From the NCBI RefSeq assembly GCF_041262585.1, contig NZ_JBGCBZ010000007.1, forward strand, positions 1-64,000: a stretch of DNA of 64,000 bases. The letters are read 5' to 3'. Numbering within the stretch: the first letter of the stretch is position 1; each line of letters begins with the position of its first letter. Source of the stretch: JAOEGB01 sp041262585. GTDB taxonomy: Bacteria; Actinomycetota; Actinomycetes; Streptosporangiales; Streptosporangiaceae. This document shows, piece after piece, positions 19,253-25,756 of this stretch. The notes below the pieces were generated by a model. The model was not told the DNA's origin and did not search any database. It worked only from the letters and a program-made list of their open reading frames with translations. The position numbers and the translations under genes are program-made.

Positions 19253-20976
19253 GCGCGGCCTCCGATCACGTGGTCGCGGGGGGTGAGCCGGCCGGATTCG
19301 AGGTGGATGACCCGGTCCGCGAGATCGATCATGGCGGGGCGGTGGGCGACGATGATCGCGGTCCGGCCCTCCGCCAGCCGCCGCGTGGCCTCGACGACCG
19401 CGGCCTCGCTCCTGCCGTCGAGGCGGGCCGTCGGCTCGTCGAGCAGCAGCACCTCCGCCGACGGACGGCAGAACGCCCGCGCGAGCGCGACTCGCTGGCG
19501 CTGCCCGGCCGACAGGTTCGCGCCGCGTTCACCCAGCGGGGTGTCGTAGCCGTCCGGCAGCGCCTCCACGAACTCGGCCGCCTGGGCCGCGGCGGCGGCC
19601 GTACGGACCTCCTCGGGCGTGGCCGGCGAACCCAGCGCGATGTTGGCGGCGACCGACGTGGCGAACAGGTGCGGCCGCTGCGGCACGAAGGCCAGGCGGC
19701 GGCGCCACTCGTCGAGGTCGAGATCGGTCAGGTCGGCGCCGCCGACCAGCACGCGGCCCTCCGACGGGGTGACGAAGCCGAGCAGGAGGTGGAGCAAGGT
19801 GCTCTTGCCCGCCCCGCTCGGGCCGACGATGGCGACCCGCTCGCCCGGCGAGATGACCAGCGAGACGGCGTCCAGCGCCGCGTCGTCGCGTCCGGGATAG
19901 CGGACGGTCACCCCCTCCAGGCGGATCTCAGGCACTGCATGATCACGGCCACGTCCGACCCGGTCAGCGGACCGGGCGGGAATCCATGCATGATCACGGG
20001 CGGGTTGGTGCCGTTCAGGGGCCTCGCCGGGAACCTGTGCATGATCACGCGGGGTTGGCGTGGGGAGGAGGGCGAAGGCCTCGTCGGCGGCGGCGACGCC
20101 TTCCATGGCGGCGTGGAACTTGGCGCCCATGGCCCGGAGCGGGAGGTACGCCTCGGGGGCGAGCAGCAGCACGAGCAGGGCGGTGTGGAGGTCGAGGGAT
20201 CCCGACAGCAGCCGGAGGCCGACGGGAACGGCCACCAGGGCCAGCGACAGCGAAGCCACCAGCTCCAGCACCAGCGACGACAGGAACGCCACCCGCAGCG
20301 TCTTCATGGTCGCCGCGCGGTGCGCCTCGGCCACCTCGCGGATCACCGAGGCCTGGTAGCGGGCGCGGCCGAAGGCCCGCAGCGTCGGCAGGCCGCGGAC
20401 CACGTCGAGGAAGTGCCCGCCCAGCCGGGCCAGAGCCCGCCACTGCCGCTCGGTCACGGCCTTGGTGGTCCAGCCGACGAGCGCCCCGAAGATCGGGATC
20501 AGCGGCAGTGTGAGCAGGACGATCACGGCCGTGCCCAGGTCGGCCACGAAGAGCCGGACGACCACCGCGATCGGCACGATCCCGGCGACGGCCACCGCGG
20601 GCAGGTAGCCGGTGAGGTAGGGGTCGAGCGCGTCGAGCCCCCGGCCCGCCAGTGTGACCAGCTCGCCGGAGCGGTACGCCGCCGGGCTCAGGTCCTGGAA
20701 ACGCGACAGCAGCAGGCGGCGCAGCGCCGACTTGAGCGCGGTCGCGGTGCGTCCGGCGAAGACGCCCTGCGCCCAGCCGAGCAGCCCGCGCGCCGCCACC
20801 ACGAGGGCCAGGGGGAACAGGGCCGCCACGGCGAACCTGCCGGACAGCACCCCCGCCAGCAGCTCCGCCTGCGCCAAGACCAGCAGCCCGGCCGCCGCCG
20901 CCGCGGCCAGGCAGGCGGCGAGGTGGAGCCGGACGGTCCGCTCGGCGCGTGCCAGCCTCAGGAGATCCTTGTGCAA
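19249..20976 (-). CDS. cydD: Thiol-reductant ABC exporter subunit CydD
   Basis: 575 residues from TTG at 20976 (LHKDLLRLARAERTVRLHL), the first usable start after the cydB stop at 20988; the frame is open further back through cydB but that is noise. Six-helix exporter domain to about residue 320, then NBD with GPSGAGKSTLLHLLLG, LSAGQRQRVALARAF and VLLLDEPTARLDG. The linker between domains is unusual: about 45 residues built from a 17-residue repeat (ARDHAQVPGEAPERHQP and relatives), encoded by a 51-bp DNA repeat. Partner of CydC, needed for bd oxidase assembly. Coupled to cydB and cydC in one operon. Confidence 0.93.
   Translation of the reverse strand: MHKDLLRLARAERTVRLHLAACLAAAAAAGLLVLAQAELLAGVLSGRFAVAALFPLALVVAARGLLGWAQGVFAGRTATALKSALRRLLLSRFQDLSPAAYRSGELVTLAGRGLDALDPYLTGYLPAVAVAGIVPIAVVVRLFVADLGTAVIVLLTLPLIPIFGALVGWTTKAVTERQWRALARLGGHFLDVVRGLPTLRAFGRARYQASVIREVAEAHRAATMKTLRVAFLSSLVLELVASLSLALVAVPVGLRLLSGSLDLHTALLVLLLAPEAYLPLRAMGAKFHAAMEGVAAADEAFALLPTPTPRDHAQVPGEAPERHQPARDHAWIPARSADRVGRGRDHAVPEIRLEGVTVRYPGRDDAALDAVSLVISPGERVAIVGPSGAGKSTLLHLLLGFVTPSEGRVLVGGADLTDLDLDEWRRRLAFVPQRPHLFATSVAANIALGSPATPEEVRTAAAAAQAAEFVEALPDGYDTPLGERGANLSAGQRQRVALARAFCRPSAEVLLLDEPTARLDGRSEAAVVEATRRLAEGRTAIIVAHRPAMIDLADRVIHLESGRLTPRDHVIGGRA
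19936..20049. repeat. 51-bp repeat array inside cydD (TGCATGATCACG units)
   Basis: TGCATGATCACG starts at 19936, 19987 and 20038, spaced exactly 51 bp (17 codons). Between the 12-mers the sequence is diverged but keeps a GGTCAGSGG-like and a GGGAA block. In frame with cydD, encoding RDHA-containing repeats in the linker between transporter and ATPase domains. Confidence 0.9.
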
Positions 20977-20987
20977 CGAAGACCCAA

Positions 20988-21788
20988 TCAGAAGAACGTC
21001 GGCACGGCGCCCCGGCTGAAGGTGCGCCATACCCATACTTGCGCGCCCACGAGGATCGGGGCGAACGGCAACACCATGACACTGAGCACACTCAGGGTCT
21101 CCGGCGGGGCGGCGTGGCCGACGATCGCCGAGGCCAGGAAGGCGACCGCGACCGCGGCCGGCGCGGCGGCGGCGCAGGCCGACAGCAGCAGGCCCCACCC
21201 GGTACGGACGGCTCCGCGGGCCGCCGGATCCCCGGGCAGCCGCCAGGCGGCGAAGGTCCATCCGTGGAAGCAGAACGCCGTGGCCACCACGACTCCCCCC
21301 GCTGCGCTGAGTGGATCGAGCAGCGGGCCGGACATGCCGGTGGCCATGTGGGCCATGTGGGCCATGTGGGCCATCGCCACCAGGGCCATCCCCCACGTCA
21401 GGGCCAGCCCGGCCGAGCCGAGGCACACCGCCCAGTCCCACAGCGAGCGCCAGGCGGCAGTCGATCTCGGGCCGTCCACCCGGCGGCGGAACCACAGCCC
21501 GGCGTCGCGCAGGATCCACGCCACGAGCAGGGACACCACGAGCGGATAGAGGCCGCTGAGCACCTCGCCCTCCAGCGCCGGGAAGGCGCCGAACAGCACG
21601 CCCGCGAGCGCGACCAGCCACACCTCGCCCGCCAGCACGAACGGCGCCATGGCGCCCACCAGCCGGTCGCGGTCGGCGCGCGACCGGCCCAGCACGGGCA
21701 GCAGCATGCCGAGCCCGATGTCGAAGCCCTCGAGGGCGAAGTAGCCGATCAGCAGGACGGCGAGCGTCCCGAACCAGAAGATCTCCAT
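20988..21788 (-). CDS. cydB: Cytochrome bd oxidase subunit II (short form)
   Basis: 266 residues, shorter than the 330-380 usual for CydB. The N-terminus MEIFWFGTLAVLLIGYFALEGFDIGLGML is the classical CydB opening, followed by about seven to eight hydrophobic segments. A run AMAHMAHMAHMATGM comes from a 9-bp tandem repeat at 21342-21368. Subunit II scaffolds subunit I in the membrane. The start lies 22 bp after the cydA stop with GAGGA upstream. Shortness suggests loss of one or two helices, matched by the reduced CydA. Confidence 0.9.
   Translation of the reverse strand: MEIFWFGTLAVLLIGYFALEGFDIGLGMLLPVLGRSRADRDRLVGAMAPFVLAGEVWLVALAGVLFGAFPALEGEVLSGLYPLVVSLLVAWILRDAGLWFRRRVDGPRSTAAWRSLWDWAVCLGSAGLALTWGMALVAMAHMAHMAHMATGMSGPLLDPLSAAGGVVVATAFCFHGWTFAAWRLPGDPAARGAVRTGWGLLLSACAAAAPAAVAVAFLASAIVGHAAPPETLSVLSVMVLPFAPILVGAQVWVWRTFSRGAVPTFF
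21342..21368. repeat. Three tandem 9-bp repeats in cydB
   Basis: GGCCATGTG repeats three times at 21342-21350, 21351-21359 and 21360-21368 followed by a partial copy, encoding Ala-His-Met repeats between two membrane segments. Confidence 0.9.
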
Positions 21789-21810
21789 GATGTGGGGTCC
21801 TCAACAGGAG

Positions 21811-22998
21811 TCAGAAGGAGTGGGCGGGTGCGGGGACGGGATCCACGGGCCGGTCCGGCGCGCCGAGGGCCACATCCCCCGGGCCTCGCCGTACGGCACG
21901 GGCGATCAGCGTGTAGTCGATGACAGCGAGCAGCCCGAGCACCCCCGCGAAGGCGATGAACGAGCCGGTGACGGCGGTCTTGGACAGCCCCGGGGTGAGG
22001 GCGTCGCCCACCGAGAGCCTGCCGTACACCAGCCAGGGCTGGCGGCCCACCTCCCGCACGAGCCAGCCGGCGATCGACGCGACGAACGGCAGCGGTGTGA
22101 GGGCCATCAGGAGAGGGTGAAGCCAGCGCCAGCGGGCGAGCCAGTCGCGGATCAGCAGCGGCAGCAGCCCGAACATCACCAGGAGCTGGGTGAGCTGCCC
22201 GATCAGCAGCATGGTCCCCAGCGCCGCGCCGGGCACCGCGCCGGAGAACTTGTGCGGCTGGGTGATGCCCACCGGCCCGAACTGGGCGTACCCGAAGCCG
22301 ACCGTGAGGAAGGAACCGATGAACGCGGTGACCACGCCCATCCGCAGCGACCGGACGAAGAACTCTCGCTCGGCGGTGCGCCGGAACAGGTGGTAGGCGC
22401 TCGCCCCCATGACGACGAAGCCGCCGCTCCACAGACCGGCGCTGATCACATGGGGGAGCGCGAAGACGAGGTTGGGGTTGGTCAGCAGCGCGCCGAAGTC
22501 CTGGAGCACCAGCCGGCCGCCCCGCTCGACCGCGCCCACCGGGTGCTGGAGGAACGAGTTCGCCACCATGATCCAGAACGCGGAGGCGTAGGCGGTCAGC
22601 GTCACCAGCCAGATGCAGGTGACGTGCAACGCCTTGGGCAGCCGGTGCCAGCCGAAGATCCACAGACCGAGGAAAGTGGACTCCAGGAAGAACGCGAGCA
22701 GCGTCTCCATGGCGAGCGGTGCCCCGAACACGTCGCCCGCGTAGCGCGAAAGGCCGCTCCAGCTCAGCCCGAACTGGAACTCCATCACCAGGCCCGTGAA
22801 GATGCCGAGCGCGTAGTTGATCACATAGAGCTGGCCCCAGAAGCGGGTCATCCGCTCGTGGAGCGGATTCCCGCTGATGGCGTGACGGGTGTGCGTGATC
22901 GCCACGAGGGGGGCCAGCCCCAGCGTCAGCACGACGAACAGGAAGTGGAGGCTTCCTGTGACGGCGAACTGCAGCCGGGCGAGGCCGACGACGTCCAT
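21811..22998 (-). CDS. cydA: Cytochrome bd oxidase subunit I lacking most of the Q-loop
   Basis: 395 residues against 450-520 usual. Haem ligands are present: His18 (SLHFLF; E. coli H19), His183 (LPHVISAGL; H186) and Met275 (LLVMFG; M393), with Glu98 and Glu106 of the d-haem region and the GRQPW signature. After ITQPHKFSG the chain passes almost directly into the next helix, so the roughly 100-residue Q-loop segment carrying the quinol-binding Lys/Glu of E. coli CydA is gone. GGGAG lies before the ATG. First gene of cydABDC, transcribed away from padR, sharing the tandem operator at 23026-23056. Confidence 0.92.
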   Translation of the reverse strand: MDVVGLARLQFAVTGSLHFLFVVLTLGLAPLVAITHTRHAISGNPLHERMTRFWGQLYVINYALGIFTGLVMEFQFGLSWSGLSRYAGDVFGAPLAMETLLAFFLESTFLGLWIFGWHRLPKALHVTCIWLVTLTAYASAFWIMVANSFLQHPVGAVERGGRLVLQDFGALLTNPNLVFALPHVISAGLWSGGFVVMGASAYHLFRRTAEREFFVRSLRMGVVTAFIGSFLTVGFGYAQFGPVGITQPHKFSGAVPGAALGTMLLIGQLTQLLVMFGLLPLLIRDWLARWRWLHPLLMALTPLPFVASIAGWLVREVGRQPWLVYGRLSVGDALTPGLSKTAVTGSFIAFAGVLGLLAVIDYTLIARAVRRGPGDVALGAPDRPVDPVPAPAHSF

Positions 22999-23025
22999 AG
23001 AGACTCCCGGGGGAAAAGTATTGGT

Positions 23026-23056
23026 GTAGACAGTCTACGTATAGACAGCCTACATA
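23026..23056. promoter_or_regulatory. Tandem dyad operator between cydA and padR
   Basis: A 15-bp unit is directly repeated: TAGACAGTCTACGTA (23027-23041) and TAGACAGCCTACATA (23042-23056). The first contains the perfect palindrome GTAGAC-A-GTCTAC (23026-23038); the second is a near-palindrome. It lies 28 bp before cydA and 33 bp before padR in their shared promoter, the expected place for a PadR autoregulatory operator. Binding by this PadR is inferred. Confidence 0.75.
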
Positions 23057-23088
23057 TAGGATGTCTCCATGGAAGATAGGCTTCCGGC

Positions 23089-23412
23089 ATGAACGCCGAC
23101 GCGCTCCGGGGGCACATGGAGGCGCTGCTCCTGTCCGTGCTGGAGCGTGAACCGCTGCACGGCTACGCCATCATCGAGGCGCTGCGCGAGCGGAGCGGCG
23201 GCGCGCTCGACGTGCCCACGGGCACGGTCTATCCGGCGCTGCGGCGGCTGGAGTCCGCCGGCTACCTCGCGGGAGAGTGGGCCGTCTCCGGGGGCCGCAA
23301 GCGCCGCACCTACCGGCTCACCGACGCGGGCCGTACGGCTCTCGCGGGCGAGCGCTCGGCCTGGAAGGCGTTCACGAGCGCGATCGGGAGCGTTCTCGAC
23401 CCGTCAAGGTGA
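23089..23412 (+). CDS. PadR-family transcriptional regulator
   Basis: 107 residues, the size of the small PadR-s2 group. MEALLLSVLEREPLHGYAIIEAL is the first helices, DVPTGTVYPALRRLESAGYLAGEW the recognition helix and wing, GGRKRRTYRLTDAGRTAL the rest of the winged helix. Divergent from cydABDC with the tandem operator between, so the likely target is the bd oxidase operon and itself. Convergent with and overlapping by 41 bp the HAAS-domain gene, its probable partner. PadR-HAAS pairs are common; the signal sensed is unknown. Confidence 0.92.
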   Translation: MNADALRGHMEALLLSVLEREPLHGYAIIEALRERSGGALDVPTGTVYPALRRLESAGYLAGEWAVSGGRKRRTYRLTDAGRTALAGERSAWKAFTSAIGSVLDPSR

Positions 23413-24094
23413 GGCCCGTCGAGGTGAGGCCCGTCGCGGTGAGACAGCGCGCCGCACTGAAGAGCTGGCACGCCCAGAAGGCGAAGCTGATCGCGGTGAC
23501 GGCCGCTCCGGGGGCGTAGGCGCTGAACCCGGCCGGCCCGTGCGCGCCCCTCATCAGGGCCACGCACATCATCAGCAGGATCGGCATCTGCAGCCATACG
23601 AACAGGCCGAGCGCGCGGGTCACGAGCCGGGGGCGCCGGATCCGCCGCAGGCCGCGGCCCAGTGCGACCAGAGCCGCCCCGCCCAGGACGCCGATGGCGA
23701 GCTGGCTGTAGTCGACGACGCGGGCCAGCGGCTCGAACCAGCCCGGTTTGGGCGTCGTGAGGGCGGAAGGAGGCTCCGGGAAGATCTTCCAGATCACGCT
23801 CCACATCAGGGCCGTCAGAGGCACGCTGAGGAACAGCAGCGCGGCGGTCCTGCGGCCCTGGCTCACCGCGAGCGCCTCCTGGTAGCCGGGAGCGATCTCG
23901 GCCACCGGGCCGAAGTCCTCGACCGCCAGCCGCTCGGCCTCGGCCCGCCCGCACCCGCTCGACTCGTACGCCTCGGCGGCGTCGAGCAGGCTGTCCCGGG
24001 CCTCGGCGAGCAGATCGCGCTTGGCCCGGAGTGGACCGCTGACGGCCCGCCTGAGCCGGGCGACGTAGTCGTCGATCGCACCCGCGTTCGCCAT
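23372..24094 (-). CDS. HAAS-domain membrane protein, probable PadR partner
   Basis: 240 residues from ATG at 24094 (MANAGAIDDYVARLRRAV). Residues 8-75 (VARLRRAVSGPLRAKRDLL to AVEDFGPVAEIAPGYQ) match the HAAS/permease-prefix-like helical domain that accompanies PadR regulators. Then come four or five membrane segments (AALLFLSVPLTALMWSVIW; LAIGVLGGAALVALG; LGLFVWLQMPILLMMCV; AAVTAISFAFWACQLF). The C-terminus is Thr-Gly-Leu repeats from 15-bp DNA repeats. A membrane sensor feeding the PadR protein is the inference; biochemical function is unknown. Confidence 0.75.
   Translation of the reverse strand: MANAGAIDDYVARLRRAVSGPLRAKRDLLAEARDSLLDAAEAYESSGCGRAEAERLAVEDFGPVAEIAPGYQEALAVSQGRRTAALLFLSVPLTALMWSVIWKIFPEPPSALTTPKPGWFEPLARVVDYSQLAIGVLGGAALVALGRGLRRIRRPRLVTRALGLFVWLQMPILLMMCVALMRGAHGPAGFSAYAPGAAVTAISFAFWACQLFSAARCLTATGLTSTGLTLTGRERSRSRS
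23403..23447. repeat. Three tandem 15-bp repeats at padR/HAAS 3' ends
   Basis: GTCAAGGTGAGGCCC (23403-23417), GTCGAGGTGAGGCCC (23418-23432) and the diverged GTCGCGGTGAGACAG (23433-23447). The first copy holds the padR stop codon; on the other strand all three are in frame in the HAAS gene and encode its Thr/Gly/Leu tail. Confidence 0.9.
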
Positions 24095-24235
24095 TCGCCA
24101 AGCGTATTGCCCGTCGCCGCGGGTCGGCATCCGGGTAAACCCTGAGAAGGCGAGGGACGGCCCTCCGCCCCTGGCGGGTGACCCCCGGACGGGGGATAGC
24201 CTGAACCAGAGCAGAGATCCCAGCTTCCGGACATC

Positions 24236-24270
24236 ACCGCCCGCCCCCCACGGTGAGAGGGGCGGGCGGT
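24236..24270. other. 12-bp perfect GC hairpin in the HAAS-usp divergent region
   Basis: Arms 24236-24247 and 24259-24270 are perfectly complementary with an 11-nt loop. Both neighbours are transcribed away from it, so a terminator is not needed here; it would fold in the leader of the usp transcript if the start point lies upstream. Role unknown. The rest of 24095-24376 holds an AT-rich patch (about 24303-24340) that probably carries the usp promoter. Confidence 0.55.
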
Positions 24271-24376
24271 CGCGTGGGAACACCGAGGCGAGAGGGTCCG
24301 GTCTTTTTAACGTTTCGCCCCAGCAACACCGTATTAATCCGGGTAGGCGAGACTTGTAGGGGAGAGCGAGGCGGAC

Positions 24377-24847
24377 GTGGACCAGGCGAAGATCGTGGTG
24401 GGAATCAACGGCTCGGCGGCCTCGGCCGCCGCGCTGCGGTGGGCCGCGGCGGAGGGCGTCCTCCGAGACGCGCGCGTCGAGGCGGTGTACGCCTGGGAGT
24501 GGTCGGGCGGGTTACACGCCCCCTACGCGCCGCTGTCGAACCGGACCTCGCGCGAGGACGAGTGCCGCGCCGCCTCCGACATGGCCGAGCAGGCCGTCCG
24601 CGAGCTCGGGGAGCCGCATGTCACGCCCGTCGTCGTCGAGGGGACGCCCGTCCAGGTGCTCCTGCGCGCGACCGCCGGCGCGGACCTGCTGGTCCTCGGG
24701 GCGCATGAGGCCATCGCCCAGCCGTACCCCGCGATCAGCCCGGTGGTCGCGTCCTGCCTGCTCAGGGCGCACTGCCCGGTCGTCGTCGTGCTGCCCGGCG
24801 TGACGCACGGGCGTTCGGCCGGGATGCTCGCCGGCACCCGCTCGTAA
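24377..24847 (+). CDS. Universal stress protein, single UspA domain
   Basis: 156 residues from GTG at 24377 with AGGCGGA before it. IVVGINGSAASAAALRWAAAEG is the UspA first strand and helix; VVVEGTPVQVLLRATAGADLLVLGAHE and RAHCPVVVVLPG complete the fold. The ATP-binding GxxGx9G(S/T) is degenerate here (GAHEAIAQPYPAISPVV), so nucleotide binding is doubtful. Cytoplasmic stress protein; 81 bp upstream of a second usp gene. Confidence 0.88.
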   Translation: MDQAKIVVGINGSAASAAALRWAAAEGVLRDARVEAVYAWEWSGGLHAPYAPLSNRTSREDECRAASDMAEQAVRELGEPHVTPVVVEGTPVQVLLRATAGADLLVLGAHEAIAQPYPAISPVVASCLLRAHCPVVVVLPGVTHGRSAGMLAGTRS

Positions 24848-24876
24848 ACCTCACAGGGGGCCGGAGGTCATCCCCA

Positions 24877-24896
24877 TTCGGGACCTTCCTCCCTGC
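24877..24896. promoter_or_regulatory. DosR/DevR-like box upstream of the second usp
   Basis: TTCGGGACCTTCCTCCCTGC agrees with the DosR consensus TTSGGGACTWWAGTCCCSAA at 14 of 20 positions by eye, including the first half-site TTCGGGAC and the TCCC of the second. It ends 32 bp before the ATG at 24929. DosR-type boxes control usp and related genes under hypoxia in actinobacteria. Moderate match, so treat as a candidate. Confidence 0.5.
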
Positions 24897-24928
24897 CGCG
24901 CCGCCGGACACGGCCGGACCATGAAGGC

Positions 24929-25756
24929 ATGGACCCGATGACTGCGACCGGCGGCGTCGTCGTCGGATACGACGGCTCCGACTTCGCCATGCAGGCCTTG
25001 GACTGGGCGATGGACGAGGCCGAGCTCCGTGGAACGCCGCTCACCGTCTGTCACGCCTGGCGGTCGCCGTACGGCGAGGCCGACGAGGAAGCCCGCAAGT
25101 CGCTGCACCACGCCGCCGAGCATGTGCTCTGGCACGGCGCCGAATGCGCCCGCCAGTGCACCAGCGGCGTGCGGGTGCGCGAGGACCTGTTCGAGGGGCC
25201 TGCCGCCGAGCGGCTGGTGGAGCTGTCGCGCGGCGCCGACCTCGTCGTGGTGGGCTCGCGCGGCCTGAGCGGCCTCGCCCGGACCCTGACCGGGTCGGTG
25301 GCCGGGCACGTCGCCGGGCACGCCGCCTGCCCCGTCATCGTCGTCAGGGGAGCGGGCTCGCTGCCGCACCCGGAGCATCCCGGCCCGATCGTGGCGGGAG
25401 TGACCGGGCACGACGGCGACGTCCTGGCCTTCGCCTTCCGCGAGGCCGAGCTGCGGTGCCTGCCGCTGGTGGCCGTCCACGCCTGGCGCTACCCGGTGGG
25501 CGCGTGGAGCAGCGGCATGGCCCCCATGGTCATGTCGGACGTCCCCGGCAAGGAGGCCGTCGAGCTGCTGGAGCGGGCCGTCGAGCCGTGGCGCGACCGG
25601 TACCCGGACGTGGAGACCCGGCTCCAGCCCGTCGAGGGGCCGGTCCGTGACGTCCTCGCCGGCGCGGCCGCGAGCGCAACCCTGCTGGTCCTCGGGGCCG
25701 CGAAGTCCTCCGCGGTGAACCACGCCCCCTGCCCGGTAGCGGTCGTCCGGTCATGA
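24929..25756 (+). CDS. Tandem-domain universal stress protein
   Basis: 275 residues with two UspA domains (about 8-140 and 150-275). Domain 1 has the full ATP-binding pattern GSRGLSGLARTLTGS. Domain 2 goes straight from LVLGAAKSS to AVNHAPCPVAVV, having lost the roughly 15-residue nucleotide loop. This two-domain form is common in the actinobacterial hypoxia regulon. The stop overlaps the start of the next gene by ATGA (25753-25756), so translation is coupled to the GNAT-acyl-CoA synthetase fusion. Confidence 0.92.
   Translation: MDPMTATGGVVVGYDGSDFAMQALDWAMDEAELRGTPLTVCHAWRSPYGEADEEARKSLHHAAEHVLWHGAECARQCTSGVRVREDLFEGPAAERLVELSRGADLVVVGSRGLSGLARTLTGSVAGHVAGHAACPVIVVRGAGSLPHPEHPGPIVAGVTGHDGDVLAFAFREAELRCLPLVAVHAWRYPVGAWSSGMAPMVMSDVPGKEAVELLERAVEPWRDRYPDVETRLQPVEGPVRDVLAGAAASATLLVLGAAKSSAVNHAPCPVAVVRS

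Noticed and set aside
20977..21804. Extension of CydD upstream through cydB in the same frame
   Set aside because: cydB is clearly coding in another frame with intact CydB features; the extension is an Arg/Gly-rich shadow.
24095..24235. Possible riboswitch (c-di-AMP type) before the first usp
   Set aside because: Some GGGTGACC-like pieces occur but the conserved pseudoknot blocks could not be aligned, and the region is divergent-promoter DNA.
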